A DNA stretch of 52,698 nt, from NCBI GenBank assembly GCA_002453315.1, contig DKGO01000234.1, positions 1 through 52,698 on the forward strand, given 5' to 3'. The notes below the pieces were generated by a model that was not told the DNA's origin, ran no database searches, and was given only the letters and a program-made list of their open reading frames with translations. This DNA is from Caryophanales bacterium UBA6768 (GTDB lineage: Bacteria > Bacillota > Bacilli > Bacillales_D > Amphibacillaceae). Shown here in pieces: positions 1 through 9,700 of the stretch (positions within the stretch are counted from its first letter, which is position 1; each line of letters begins with the position of its first letter). The position numbers and the translations under genes are program-made.

Positions 1-297
1 CAGTAATTGTAGGAAAATTGTTATATCTTTCTTTTCATTAACATTCATTGGCAAAGCCATATGACCATCATTTTCAAAAAATATCAGCCATTCTTTTGTT
101 TTTACTTCATCAGCTAAATCACGTTTCATTAAAATAATAATTTTAGTTTTTTGTTGTAAATTAAGTTCTAACAAAGGGTTTTGTGATGATTTTGGTGCAC
201 GCGCATCAATCAATTCAATGAAAATATCGATATGCTTTATTTGTTCGTTTATTTCCCGAACTGTTTTCGCCATATGCCCTGGATACCATTGAATCAT
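1..297 (-). CDS. rbgA: Ribosome biogenesis GTPase RbgA (YlqF), N-terminal part
   Basis: This is the first ~99 codons of a circularly permuted GTPase that helps late maturation of the 50S subunit; the C-terminal part lies beyond the window edge. The N-terminus IQWYPGHMAKTVREI followed by IDIFIELIDARAP is typical of YlqF/RbgA, in which the G4 and G5 motifs come before the P-loop. ATG codons occur at 300 and 297; the second agrees with the usual N-terminus and sits better behind the AGGTG ribosome binding site. It starts 12 nt after the lepB stop, so the two are probably co-transcribed. Oddity: the expected G4 motif NKxD reads MKRD here (roughly residues 56-59), so the guanine-contacting Asn is replaced by Met. 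Family assignment is secure; nucleotide specificity cannot be judged from this fragment. Confidence 0.9.
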   Translation of the reverse strand, partial: MIQWYPGHMAKTVREINEQIKHIDIFIELIDARAPKSSQNPLLELNLQQKTKIIILMKRDLADEVKTKEWLIFFENDGHMALPMNVNEKKDITIFLQLL

Positions 298-309
298 CAT
301 TATCACCTA

Positions 310-870
310 CTATTCATGAATTAAACGCAATCTATCTATTGGCCAATAAATAATACTTGCCTTACCAACGATTTCATCTATGTCTATTAATCCAATAATA
401 CGACTGTCGGTAGAATTGGAGCGATTATCCCCAAGAACTAGTATAAAACCTTCTGGAATAACCTCATATGACCCGGGCAATTCCTCCAGTGTAAAATCAT
501 TAACTAATTTCGGAAACAAAGTTGTCTCAAAAGTACCTTCTAGAAAAGGTTGTTCTACCTCTTCATCATTAATATATAATTGATTGTCACGAATAGCAAC
601 ATGTTCACCTGGCAAACCAATGACTCTTTTTATAAAATCTTTTTGCTCAGATGCATGGAAAATGACGATGTCAAATCGGCTTGGATCTATTAATTTATAA
701 ATAAATTTATTAACAATCATTTGATCCTGATTATAAAGAGTGGGTTGCATTGAGGGTCCTTCAACAATCACGGGAGAAATAAAGTAAATACGGACGACAA
801 ATGCAAAAACTAGTGCTAACATTAATGCCTTTACCCATTCAAACCAATCCGTATTAGACTTATATTGCAT
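310..870 (-). CDS. lepB: Type I signal peptidase
   Basis: Membrane-anchored serine protease that removes signal peptides from secreted proteins on the outer face of the membrane. One N-terminal transmembrane segment spans about residues 13-33. It is followed by the catalytic serine in VEGPSMQPT (Ser40), the catalytic lysine in FIKRVIGLPGE (Lys81) and the box E motif GDNRSNSTDSR. The 186-residue length fits Gram-positive SipS/LepB enzymes. A strong GGGAGG site precedes the ATG. A terminator separates it from rplS upstream, and rbgA follows within 12 nt. A signal peptidase gene between rplS and rbgA is found in many Bacillaceae, although not in B. subtilis as I recall it. A B. subtilis-type genome usually has several sip paralogues, so this need not be the only one. 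Confidence 0.96.
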   Translation of the reverse strand: MQYKSNTDWFEWVKALMLALVFAFVVRIYFISPVIVEGPSMQPTLYNQDQMIVNKFIYKLIDPSRFDIVIFHASEQKDFIKRVIGLPGEHVAIRDNQLYINDEEVEQPFLEGTFETTLFPKLVNDFTLEELPGSYEVIPEGFILVLGDNRSNSTDSRIIGLIDIDEIVGKASIIYWPIDRLRLIHE

Positions 871-927
871 GCATAGTTCCTCCCTTATTGATTTCTGCTA
901 AAAATGATATTTACCTGTTCATTATAA

Positions 928-961
928 TAAAAAAAGAGCTTCTTTTAACGATGCGAAGCCC
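928..961 (-). terminator. Intrinsic terminator after rplS
   Basis: On the minus strand a 7-bp stem (GGGCTTC with GAAGCTC, one G-U pair, 12-nt loop) is followed by an uninterrupted run of seven T. It lies 18 nt beyond the rplS stop and would end the rplS transcript before lepB. Confidence 0.85.
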
Positions 962-979
962 TTCTTTAATTTACACTAT

Positions 980-1324
980 TTATAGTCTTTCTTTAATTCG
1001 AGCAGCTTTTCCGCGTAATTTACGAATGTAATAAAGTTTAGCGCGTCGAACAATACCACGATGGGTAACTTCGAGTTTATCAATTCTTGGTGAATGAAGT
1101 GGGAAAGTTCGTTCTACACCCACACCGTAAGAAATTTTTCTCACCGTAAATGTTTCATGTATACCGCCATTTTGTTTTTTAATGACGATCCCTTCAAATA
1201 CCTGAATTCTTTCTCTCGTTCCTTCAACAACTTTAGCATGTACTTTTACCGTATCACCAGCACGAAATGATGGGTGGTCTGTTCGAAGTTGATCTTTAGT
1301 GATTTCTTCCATTAACTTTTGCAT
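980..1324 (-). CDS. rplS: 50S ribosomal protein L19
   Basis: Large-subunit protein at the interface with the 30S subunit. The 114-residue basic protein has the L19 hallmarks: [16 protein letters not shown] near the N-terminus, [10 protein letters not shown], the [15 protein letters not shown] segment, and a basic C-terminus with [17 protein letters not shown]. Length equals the family norm. GAAGGAGTGAG precedes the ATG. Its own promoter and a structured leader lie between it and trmD, and a terminator follows, so it can be expressed as a separate unit although it sits in the conserved rpsP-rimM-trmD-rplS cluster. Confidence 0.98.
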   Translation of the reverse strand: MQKLMEEITKDQLRTDHPSFRAGDTVKVHAKVVEGTRERIQVFEGIVIKKQNGGIHETFTVRKISYGVGVERTFPLHSPRIDKLEVTHRGIVRRAKLYYIRKLRGKAARIKERL

Positions 1325-1407
1325 TTAAGTCTCACTCCTTCCAAACTAATGCTCTTAACCTTTCTGTTAGCGGAACATCGTTTTCAGCCTCATGAGTATG
1401 AAGCACA
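1325..1407 (-). promoter_or_regulatory. Probable rplS 5' leader (L19 leader type)
   Basis: The ~85-nt segment between the predicted rplS promoter and the rplS ribosome binding site is far longer than needed for initiation. It contains a GC-richer, purine-rich block (GCTGAAAACGATGTTCCGCT then AGAAAGGTTAAGAGCATTAG). This matches my recollection of the L19 leader described for Bacilli, an autoregulatory ribosomal-protein leader. I could not run a covariance model, so the family name is tentative. Confidence 0.5.
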
Positions 1408-1413
1408 TCTTAT

Positions 1414-1442
1414 AATATAACATAGACAAAGGTTATCGACAA
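1414..1442 (-). promoter_or_regulatory. Sigma-A-type promoter for rplS
   Basis: On the minus strand TTGTCG (1442-1437) is followed after exactly 17 nt by TATATT (1419-1414). It lies in the gap after trmD and fires towards the rplS leader. Confidence 0.6.
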
Positions 1443-1453
1443 CAAAAAACAAT

Positions 1454-2191
1454 TTATTTTTTTGTGTTTTTTAGCTGATCAATATAGGCTTGCTCTGATT
1501 CACTTAACGTCAAGTTCTTTAATAAATCTGGACGACGTATAAAGGTTCGTTTTAATGCTTGTTCGTGACGCCATTTATCAATTTCTTTATGATTCCCTTG
1601 TAATAAAACGTCAGGCACCTTTTTGCCTCGGAACTCGGCTGGCCGTGTGTAGTGTGGGTGTTCAAGTAATCCTGTAGTGAAAGAATCCTCCTTGGCAGAT
1701 ATTTCATTGCCTAACACTTCCGGTAGTAATCTGACAACACTATCGACAATTACTTGGGCCCCAATTTCTCCACTTGTTAGGACATAGTCTCCAATCGAAA
1801 CTTCATCTGTAACGATATTTCTTATTCGTTCATCATATCCTTCATAATGACCACATATAATAACGAGGTGTTTTTCTTTAGATAATTCTTCAGCTTTTTT
1901 CTGAGTGTATACTTCACCTTGTGGACACATTAAAATGATTCGGGAGGTTAATTGGTTTTGTCTAGATGTGACAAAATCAACAGCATCGTAAATTGGTTGG
2001 GCAGTTAATACCATGCCAGCGCCACCACCGTATGGATAATCATCAACCTTTTTATGTTTATTTTGCGAAAAATCCCGGAAATTAACTAAATCATATTGAA
2101 AATGACCAGCGTCATTGGCTCTCTTTAAAATGGAATGATTTAACGTGCCTAATAGCATATCAGGAAATAGAGTTAAAATATCAATATGCAT
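1454..2191 (-). CDS. trmD: tRNA (guanine37-N1)-methyltransferase
   Basis: SPOUT-class enzyme that makes m1G37 in tRNAs reading CNN codons and so prevents +1 frameshifting. Signature segments are [11 protein letters not shown] (about residues 52-62) and the trefoil-knot SAM-binding parts [10 protein letters not shown] (113-122) and [11 protein letters not shown] (132-142), all intact. The C-terminal part contains the expected [11 protein letters not shown]. Its 245 residues are normal. Its ATG overlaps the stop codon of rimM (TAATG), which indicates translational coupling. The next gene, rplS, has its own promoter. Confidence 0.98.
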   Translation of the reverse strand: MHIDILTLFPDMLLGTLNHSILKRANDAGHFQYDLVNFRDFSQNKHKKVDDYPYGGGAGMVLTAQPIYDAVDFVTSRQNQLTSRIILMCPQGEVYTQKKAEELSKEKHLVIICGHYEGYDERIRNIVTDEVSIGDYVLTSGEIGAQVIVDSVVRLLPEVLGNEISAKEDSFTTGLLEHPHYTRPAEFRGKKVPDVLLQGNHKEIDKWRHEQALKRTFIRRPDLLKNLTLSESEQAYIDQLKNTKK

Positions 2192-2700
2192 TATTCAATA
2201 AGCCCTTCTAGTAATTTAATCTTTATTAATTTTTTCGCAATATTAACATCAATCACAACATCTTCGATATAAGGAATTAAAATTTCCTTACCGTTTCCGT
2301 CATTTACAACCCATACATCATTTGCACCAGGTGCTAAAATAGACTCAACAACACCTAAGTTTTCACCATCGATTGTTTGAACATTGCATCCGATAATTTG
2401 ATGATAGTAAAAAGCATTTTCTTCTAATTCTGTCTGTTCTTTTTCTGTTATATATAATGTCTCTCCGACTAAATGCTCCACATCTTTTATTGTTTCATAA
2501 TGTTTAAAATGAATCAGTAATCCTTTATTTGTTTGACGATACCCATCTATTTCTAATTCTACCTTATCTATTTTATCCTTTATGTATACCTTGTTCCCAA
2601 TATCGAATCGTTCATTAAAGTCAGTTAATTGCTTTACCTTTAATTCTCCCTTTAACCCATGTGTGCCCATAATTTGTCCAATGACGAACAAAAGCATCAC
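2191..2700 (-). CDS. rimM: 16S rRNA processing protein RimM
   Basis: Binds the 30S subunit through S19 and assists maturation of the 16S 3' domain. The N-terminal RimM domain opens with [18 protein letters not shown], and the PRC-barrel half contains [21 protein letters not shown] and [11 protein letters not shown]. The length of about 169 residues is usual. The start is uncertain. GTG at 2700 and ATG at 2697 crowd the GGAAGGTGAT ribosome binding site, while TTG at 2691 is 8 nt behind GGAAGG and gives a protein beginning FVIGQ, which fits the family. The stop overlaps the trmD start. Confidence 0.95.
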   Translation of the reverse strand: MMLLFVIGQIMGTHGLKGELKVKQLTDFNERFDIGNKVYIKDKIDKVELEIDGYRQTNKGLLIHFKHYETIKDVEHLVGETLYITEKEQTELEENAFYYHQIIGCNVQTIDGENLGVVESILAPGANDVWVVNDGNGKEILIPYIEDVVIDVNIAKKLIKIKLLEGLIE

Positions 2701-2736
2701 CTTCCAACTACGTATATTTTTCCTATTTCCCCCAAA

Positions 2737-3126
2737 TCATCCATCAATCCTGACAATAATATCATCTTCAATCACTACTATTTTTGGGCTAATCACTTCA
2801 TCCCAACTGTCACCGATGGATATATCCTCTAGGGCCTGTAATTCCCTTTCGACAATTTCACTTCCTAATTCTAGTACAGATAATTGTTCCATTTTGAAAT
2901 CAATGTTTGCCATTCTTTCTTCCCGATTGGAAAGTTCCTCCTTCATGCGTTGTTGAATATTGTAATCTAATGTTCCATACTTATGTAATAACTTTTTCTC
3001 TTCAAATTTTAATTGTTCGCATTCAATTTTAAGTTGTTCTTTTTCCTTTTGAAATTTATCCGCCAAAGATGCTTTACTTTTTTCTGTTAATACTTGTTTA
3101 ACAATGACACGTGAAATAATTTGCAT
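2737..3126 (-). CDS. ylqD: YlqD family protein
   Basis: Member of the conserved but poorly characterised YlqD family, which sits between khpA and rimM in Bacilli. The N-terminus MQIISRVIVKQVLTEKSK matches the family start. Residues ~15-75 are a charged heptad-like helix rich in Glu, Lys and Gln, likely a coiled coil. The C-terminus has the short motif IGDSWDEVISPKIVVIEDDIIVRID. I chose the ATG at 3126 because AAGGAGC lies 7 nt upstream; a longer frame from 3162 lacks such a site. Function is unknown; its position suggests a link to ribosome maturation, but this is only context. Confidence 0.9.
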   Translation of the reverse strand: MQIISRVIVKQVLTEKSKASLADKFQKEKEQLKIECEQLKFEEKKLLHKYGTLDYNIQQRMKEELSNREERMANIDFKMEQLSVLELGSEIVERELQALEDISIGDSWDEVISPKIVVIEDDIIVRIDG

Positions 3127-3299
3127 GAAAATGCTCCTTAAACCATCATTATTCTCTAACATATCCTTTATAAATTATAGCATATTTATAAGCAGATGTT
3201 AGTTTTTGTATAAAAAAGCAAAAAATAGCGCTAGTCTTTTTTCTAACTTAAAAGCTGTTTTTTAATTGACTCCAATCTGCTTACTTCGTTTTTTCAGAT

Positions 3300-3358
3300 C
3301 CAATGGAAAATACAACCATATTTAATTTTTCACATCAAACATGGTTGTACCTTATTGG
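3300..3358 (-). terminator. Imperfect inverted repeat, possible terminator after khpA
   Basis: TACAACCAT (3311-3319) pairs perfectly with ATGGTTGTA (3341-3349) around a 21-nt AT-rich loop. The flanks CCAAT and ATTGG (3300 and 3358) extend the symmetry with gaps. On the minus strand the stem is followed by TTTTCC, so it may act as a weak terminator of rpsP-khpA. The loop is longer than usual, and a decayed small repeat is equally possible. Confidence 0.45.
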
Positions 3359-3371
3359 TAATTTTATTAAC

Positions 3372-3599
3372 TTACATTATATCTAAATATACCCGTTTAT
3401 TATTTTCCGGTTTAGAAGAATAAACGATGGTTCTAATTGCCTTAGCAATGCGACCATTTTTTCCGATTACTTTACCAACATCTTGCTCATTTACCGTTAA
3501 ATGATAAACAATTTTAGAGTCTTCTTCTCTTCTTTCTATGACTATATCTTCTGGATGATCCACTAGCGGTGTAACAATAGTTTCAATTAACTCTTTCAT
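3372..3599 (-). CDS. khpA: KH-domain RNA-binding protein KhpA (YlqC)
   Basis: Small single-KH protein that acts with KhpB/Jag as a global RNA chaperone in Gram-positive bacteria. All 75 residues form the KH domain. The GxxG loop is GKNG (residues 46-49) within VGKVIGKNGRIAKAIRTI, and the C-terminus VYLDIM is typical. It follows rpsP by 17 nt in the conserved rpsP-khpA pair and is surely co-transcribed. The family is recognised from sequence; the role in cell-envelope control is known from streptococci and is inferred here. Confidence 0.95.
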   Translation of the reverse strand: MKELIETIVTPLVDHPEDIVIERREEDSKIVYHLTVNEQDVGKVIGKNGRIAKAIRTIVYSSKPENNKRVYLDIM

Positions 3600-3616
3600 G
3601 GGATCACACTTCTTTC

Positions 3617-3886
3617 TTATTGATTTTTCGCGTCATGAAATTGTTTCATAATACCTTGTTTTGAAAACAAATTACGTACTGTATCACTAGGTTTAGCACC
3701 CTTTTGCATCCAATCTACCGCTTTTTCCTCATTAATTTTTAATGTCACTGGTTCTGTTAAAGGATTATAATATCCGATTTCTTCAATGGATCTACCGTCT
3801 CTTGGTGCGCGTGAATCGGCTACAACAATACGGTAAAATGGAGACTTTTTAGCTCCCATTCTTTTTAAGCGAATTTTTACTGCCAT
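3617..3886 (-). CDS. rpsP: 30S ribosomal protein S16
   Basis: Small-subunit assembly protein. It opens with [30 protein letters not shown], the most conserved part of S16, followed by [13 protein letters not shown] and the [17 protein letters not shown] segment. The length of 89 residues is normal. GGAGGTG precedes the ATG. It comes after ffh with a 163-nt gap and leads directly into khpA. Confidence 0.98.
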   Translation of the reverse strand: MAVKIRLKRMGAKKSPFYRIVVADSRAPRDGRSIEEIGYYNPLTEPVTLKINEEKAVDWMQKGAKPSDTVRNLFSKQGIMKQFHDAKNQ

Positions 3887-4049
3887 CTATTTACACCTCC
3901 AATAAATTACTTTTATAAACTTTTGTTATATTAAAACCATCTTGTGCATTTATTACAACGATATTGATTCTAACACACGAATTTAGGTCTGTAAAGTATT
4001 AATACATGACAGTTAAAAATCTATTTACAATTAGTGATATCCGAACATC

Positions 4050-5393
4050 CTACATAAATGGAAATGGCATCCCTTTTCCTTTTTTACCTTTTTGCATGTT
4101 CGTCATTTGTTTCATCATTTTTTTCATTTCATTAAATTGTTTTAACAAACGATTTAATTGGGATACATTTGTTCCCGAACCTTTGGCGATTCTTCTTTTA
4201 CGACTCGCATTCATGATAGAAGGATTTTCACGTTCCGCTTTTGTCATCGATTGGATCATTGCCTCAATATGGACGAGTTGTTTTTCATCGAATTGAACAT
4301 TTTTCATCCCTTTCATTTTATTAGCCCCGGGAATCATCGATAATAAGTCCTCAATAGGACCCATTTGCTTCACTTGACCCATTTGTTCTAAAAAATCGTC
4401 AAATGTAAATGACATTGTACGCATTTTTTCTTCTAATTGTTTGGCTTTTTTTTCATCCATTGTTGTCTGGGCTTTATCGATTAAAGTTAATACATCGCCC
4501 ATCCCTAATATTCGTGACGCCATTCTGTCAGGATGAAATTCTTCAAGTTCATCTAACTTTTCACCCATCCCGACAAATTTAATCGGCTTTTCAGTGATTG
4601 CTTTAATAGATAAAGCCGCACCACCACGGGTATCTCCATCTAATTTAGTTAAAATAACACCTGTCATGTCTATTTGCTCGTTAAAATTTTCAGCGAAGTT
4701 CACTGCATCTTGTCCTGTCATTGCATCGACGACAAAAAAGATTTCGTCTGGATTTGTTGCATCCTTTATTTCTTTTAACTCTTGCATTAAATCCTCATCA
4801 ACATGTAAACGACCGGCCGTATCAATAATGACATAATCGTGATGCTCCTCTTTGGCAAATTCAACCGCCTGTCTAGCAATGTCAACAGGGTTCATATCAT
4901 GTCCTTTTTGAAAAACAGGCATTTGTAGCTGATTACCTAAAGTTTCTAATTGCTTCATTGCGGCGGGTCGATATATATCACAAGCAACAAGAAGTGGGGA
5001 GCGATTATATTGTTTCCTTAATAGGTTGGCTAACTTACCAGTTGTTGTCGTTTTACCAGCCCCTTGTAAACCAGCCATTAAAATAACAGTTGGTGGGCGG
5101 TTATTGGCAGCTATCTTGCTCTGTTCACCACCCATTAATGTGGCTAATTCCTCGCGAACAATTTTAATGACTTGTTGGCCGGGAGTTAAACTGCCCATTA
5201 CTTCCTGACCGATAGCTCTCTCTTTTATATCAGCAATAAATTTTTTAACGACTTTAAAGTTAACATCCGCCTCTAATAATGCTAGGCGAACTTCTCTGGC
5301 CATCGTATTAACGTCCTGTTCACTTACTTTACCTTTTCCGGTAATTTTTTTAATCGTTTCTTGTAGCCGGTTAGATAGTCCTTCAAAAGCCAT
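4050..5393 (-). CDS. ffh: Signal recognition particle protein Ffh (SRP54)
   Basis: GTPase subunit of SRP that, with the scRNA, binds signal sequences on ribosomes and delivers them to FtsY at the membrane. It has an N-domain (~1-90) and a G-domain with P-loop GLQGAGKTTT (108-117), DTAGRLHVDE (191-200) and TKLDGDTRGG (249-258). The methionine-rich M domain (~300-447) carries the RNA-binding RKRRIAKGSG stretch and a Met-rich tail ending MPFPFM. Length 447 is normal. It follows ylxM by 12 nt, the usual partner arrangement, with ftsY further upstream in the same unit. Confidence 0.98.
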   Translation of the reverse strand: MAFEGLSNRLQETIKKITGKGKVSEQDVNTMAREVRLALLEADVNFKVVKKFIADIKERAIGQEVMGSLTPGQQVIKIVREELATLMGGEQSKIAANNRPPTVILMAGLQGAGKTTTTGKLANLLRKQYNRSPLLVACDIYRPAAMKQLETLGNQLQMPVFQKGHDMNPVDIARQAVEFAKEEHHDYVIIDTAGRLHVDEDLMQELKEIKDATNPDEIFFVVDAMTGQDAVNFAENFNEQIDMTGVILTKLDGDTRGGAALSIKAITEKPIKFVGMGEKLDELEEFHPDRMASRILGMGDVLTLIDKAQTTMDEKKAKQLEEKMRTMSFTFDDFLEQMGQVKQMGPIEDLLSMIPGANKMKGMKNVQFDEKQLVHIEAMIQSMTKAERENPSIMNASRKRRIAKGSGTNVSQLNRLLKQFNEMKKMMKQMTNMQKGKKGKGMPFPFM

Positions 5394-5405
5394 TTACAAG
5401 CCCTC

Positions 5406-5738
5406 CTAATCTAAATCTTTTAATCGAACTAGCAACTGAAAAATCTCTTCATCCGCATCTTTTATACTTTTAAGTGCAGCCTCCAATTGTTGAATCACTT
5501 CTTGTTTTAACAAAAATTTATCATACAAATGTAATTTTTCCTCATAATTTTCTAACATTTGCTCTGTTCTTTTAATGTTATCATAAATTGCCTGCCTGGA
5601 CACTGAACGTAAATTGGCAATTTCACCTAAAGAAAAATCTTCACGATAATATAGCCCCATATATTCCTTTTGTTTTTCCGTCAAAAGTTCAGCATAAAAA
5701 TCGTATAACATATTCATTTTTGTTGTTTTTTCTAGCAT
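5406..5738 (-). CDS. ylxM: YlxM family helix-turn-helix protein (UPF0122)
   Basis: Small protein of the ftsY-ylxM-ffh cluster. In streptococci YlxM is reported to bind Ffh and scRNA and to modulate SRP GTPase activity. The sequence starts [18 protein letters not shown]. It has a sigma-region-4-like helix-turn-helix ([20 protein letters not shown]) and an unusually long helical C-terminus rich in Glu, Gln and Leu, ending at ~110 residues. ATG at 5738 matches the family start; a TTG two codons upstream is an alternative because the AAAGGG site lies between suitable distances for either. Co-transcribed with ffh and ftsY. Confidence 0.93.
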   Translation of the reverse strand: MLEKTTKMNMLYDFYAELLTEKQKEYMGLYYREDFSLGEIANLRSVSRQAIYDNIKRTEQMLENYEEKLHLYDKFLLKQEVIQQLEAALKSIKDADEEIFQLLVRLKDLD

Positions 5739-5775
5739 TGCCAATCGACCCTTTCATGACAATTTTAAGAAAAAT

Positions 5776-6753
5776 TTATTCCTCCACCTGTGCAAACAAT
5801 CCATACACAAATGCATCGGCATCAAATGCTCTCAAATCATTAACTCCTTCGCCAAACCCAACAAGTTTAACAGGAATATTTAGTTCGTTACGAATCGCAA
5901 GAACAATCCCACCTTTGGCCGTCCCATCTAATTTGGTTAACACAATACCAGATACATTAGTAGCCTCAGAGAAAGTTTTTGCCTGACTAAGTGCGTTTTG
6001 ACCTGTCGTAGCATCTAATACGAGCAATACCTCGTGGGGAGCATTCGGGACTTCACGTCCGATAATGCGGTGAATTTTTTTGAGTTCATTCATTAGGTTT
6101 ACTTTATTTTGTAAACGTCCTGCTGTATCACAAATTAACACATCTGCTTGACGTGATTTTGCTGCCTTTATACCATCAAAAACAACTGCAGCCGGATCAC
6201 TGCCTTCAACTTGTTTTATAACGGGGATATCAATTCTTTTTCCCCATTCCTCAAGCTGGTCAATCGCACCTGCACGGAAAGTATCTCCAGCGGCAAGGAC
6301 AACCTTTTTCCCTTGCTCCTTTAATTGATTTGCAAGTTTTCCAATGGAAGTTGTCTTCCCAACACCATTGACACCGACAACTAAAATAATCGTTAATTCA
6401 TCAGCTTGTAAATTTAGTTGATCAATACTTTCGTCATCCTCAGCATAATACAGCTCAACTACCTTTTCACATATGACCTCGTTCATTTCTTTTGGATCCT
6501 TAATATTTTTTCGTTTTACTTCCATTTTTAAAACTTCGATTAATTCCATGACAGTTGCCACACCAACATCAGCCATAATAAGGGTTTCCTCTAACTCTTC
6601 AAAAAAATCTTCATCGACCTGTCGATACCTTGCAATTAAGTCGTTAAATCTGTTTGAAAAAGATTGACGGCTTTTCTCCATCCCTGAGGCATATTTTTTC
6701 GTCACTTCTTCATCTTTAGAAAATTTGCTTTTAAATCGATTAAAAAATCCCAT
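5776..6753 (-). CDS. ftsY: SRP receptor FtsY
   Basis: Membrane-associated receptor GTPase that docks the Ffh-ribosome complex at the Sec translocon. It has a short N-terminal region, an N-domain and a G-domain with P-loop GVNGVGKTT (127-135), DTAGRLQN (209-216) and TKLDGTAKGG near residue 274. The C-terminus GFGEGVNDLRAFDADAFV is typical. The 325-residue length and the lack of the long acidic A-domain match Bacillus FtsY. GGGGGAG precedes the ATG. It sits 35 nt after smc in the conserved smc-ftsY operon. Confidence 0.98.
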   Translation of the reverse strand: MGFFNRFKSKFSKDEEVTKKYASGMEKSRQSFSNRFNDLIARYRQVDEDFFEELEETLIMADVGVATVMELIEVLKMEVKRKNIKDPKEMNEVICEKVVELYYAEDDESIDQLNLQADELTIILVVGVNGVGKTTSIGKLANQLKEQGKKVVLAAGDTFRAGAIDQLEEWGKRIDIPVIKQVEGSDPAAVVFDGIKAAKSRQADVLICDTAGRLQNKVNLMNELKKIHRIIGREVPNAPHEVLLVLDATTGQNALSQAKTFSEATNVSGIVLTKLDGTAKGGIVLAIRNELNIPVKLVGFGEGVNDLRAFDADAFVYGLFAQVEE

Positions 6754-6787
6754 TTCATTCTCCCCCTTGTGCTAAAAAACCTTCCCT

Positions 6788-9700
6788 TTATGTTGCTGTT
6801 TCAACTAATTCATTCATATCTTCGAGTCTAACGGATACGAGACGGGATACACCGGACTCTTGCATTGTTACGCCGTAAAGTACGTCTGCTTCTTCCATTG
6901 TTCCTTTTCGATGTGTAATCACGATAAACTGTGTCCCTTCACGATATCGATTTAAATAATGACTAAAGCGTGCAACATTTGCCTCGTCTAATGATGCATC
7001 TACTTCGTCTAGTATACAGAAAGGGACGGGCTTTACTTTTAAGATGGCAAACAATAATGCTATGGCTGTCAACGCCCTTTCCCCACCAGATAATAAACTT
7101 AACGCTTTCTGCTTTTTGCCAGGAGGACGAGCAATAATTTCAATGCCTGTTTCTAATAAATTACCTTCATCAGTTAATTTAAGATGGGCATCTCCCCCAC
7201 CGAATAACTTATTAAACACATCTGTAAATGCAGTTTGAATTTGCGAAAACATGGCACCAAATCGTTTAATCATTTCTTCATCCATTTCGGCAATGACATC
7301 AAATAAGGTCTGTTTCGCATCTAACAAATCTTGTTTTTGTTCTGCTAAAAATTGATGTCTTTCTAATAAACGCTCATATTCATCAATTGCCCCTAAGTTT
7401 ACTGTTCCTAGTGATTCGATGGCAAGCTTAATTTGTCGCACTGTCTTTTTTGCTGCTTCCATATCTTCTACACGTTCATGCTCGTTGGCTGCCTTTTCAA
7501 ATGATATGACGTATTCTGTCTGTAGATGGGATAAATTATTTTCTAGTGCAACGTCTAATCTCGTCGCTCGAACTTCCTTTTGTTGAATTTCTTTCATTAA
7601 TTTTTCATGTTGTTTTTCTAATTGTTTTATTTCCCGTTCTTCATCTTCTATTTCTTTTGTCAATGTTAGTCTTTTCGTACGTCGATCTGTAAGTGAAGTT
7701 TCTGCCTTATCTTTCAATGATTTCATCGTATTAATTTCTTCAGTCATTTCTTCTTCAGTAACTTCTTTACTTTTTTCCTCTAAAATAGAACTTAATTGTT
7801 CTTCAATAGTACGTTTTTCTTTGTCATAACTTTCCTGTTGACGATTAATATCGCCGAGTCGTTGAACAATATTTTTTTGTCTTTCCTCTAGTTCTGCCTT
7901 TTTAATTTTAAATTGCTGTAATTGATCCTCGAAATGACGTTCTGATTTTTTTAAATCCCGTTCTTTTGCCGTTAAATTTTCAATTTCTAATTCTGTCTCA
8001 GTAATCTTCTCGGCTAATGATTTGAGTTGTTCAACAATGTGGCTTTTATCTTCTTTAAAGGTTGTTACATCTGTTTCAAATTGCTCCAAGTGGTGATGAT
8101 ATGATGTTAAGTCATCAGAAACATTGTTTAAATTAATTGATATTTCATTATGTTTTGTTTGGTTATTTTGCCAAATTTCCTTTAAATCAATTATTGCCAT
8201 TTCTTTAATTTCTAGCTGTTTTGACATCTGTTCAATTTTTTCTTTTTGATTCATGACTTCTTTTGTAAACTGTTCTGCACGTTGTTGGAAATTTAGCAAT
8301 TTATCATTTAAAATAGACAATTCTTTGTCACGAGTAAATAATGACTGATTGGATTGTTTTTTTGTTCCACCGGACATCGACCCTCCTGGATAAACAATAT
8401 CTCCATCTAATGTCACGACACGATATTTACGATTCGTCATTTTAGCAAGCTTATTTGCATTTGCCAACGTATCTGTCACAATGACATTGCCCATTAAATG
8501 TTGTACAACACGTTGAAAACGATTTTCGACATGCACTAGATTTGCTGCAACATTAATAAACCCTTCATGCGATTTCAACTGTTGTAATAACCCTTGTGGA
8601 ATCAATCGCTCTGTGAGTGAAGCAATGGGTAAAAATGTTGCCCGTCCTTTTTTCTCTTTTTTCAACCAACTAATCGCTTTCCTCGCAACTTCATCATTAG
8701 GTACAATGATATGTTGAGCCTGTCCCCCTAAAATCGTATCGATTGCTTCTACATACATTGGTTCGATTTCGATAGAATCTACGACAGTCCCATAAATTTG
8801 CTCTAGTATTCCATGTTTATTCGCTTTTAAAACTTCCTTCACACCATAGAAGTACCCTTGGAAGCTCTTACGCATTTCTTCCAACGTTTCCTGCCTTGCT
8901 TTTAATGTGGCAATTTGTTCATTACCTTGATATAACTTTTCTTGCATGTCATCATAAGTCGCTTTTTCTTGCGTTAATGTTAATTTAAAATGTTCTAATT
9001 CACGTTGGTTTACTGAAATTAATGAGCTATTTTCAGACATTTTTGATTTTAAAGTCATCAATTCTTGTTCTAGGTCGGCTTTTCTATCAATTAAATTTTT
9101 ATTTTGATGTTGTTGGTCTTCATTCACATGCTGTAATTGTTCCAGTTGCTTATCAATAGACTTCGATTCATTTTGTAATACTGCTTGTTCATTTAAAAAT
9201 TCGATATAATCAGATTTTAAATTGTCAATTTTTTCATTAATTTGTTCAACACCATAATGAATATCATTACTTAGCGAATCAATTTTTTTGTTAAGTTCCT
9301 TCATTTCCTGATCAATGGCTCGCTTTTTATTAGACTCTAATTGCCAATCATCATGTAATGTCGAGATTTTAGATAACAATGCCGTTTGATTCAGTTTTAA
9401 TGTTTGCTCATTTTCAGAAAAATGCTTTTGTCGTTCAAAATAAACATTTCGTTTACCCTCTAAATTTTCTAATTTTTCTGTTGCATGTAAAAGTTGTTGA
9501 TGAATGTCTGTGATCGATTCATCCAACTCATGTAATGCCTGTTTCTTTTTCGTGACGAATGCTTCTTTTTCTTGGATACTCGTTTTCTCAGCAATTTCCG
9601 CTAATTTTTCAGCATCAATTTCTTCTAATAACATTTTCCATTGCTCATTCAGTTGCTCAATTTCAGTTACTAGTAAAGCAATTTCTACACTTTTAAGCTC

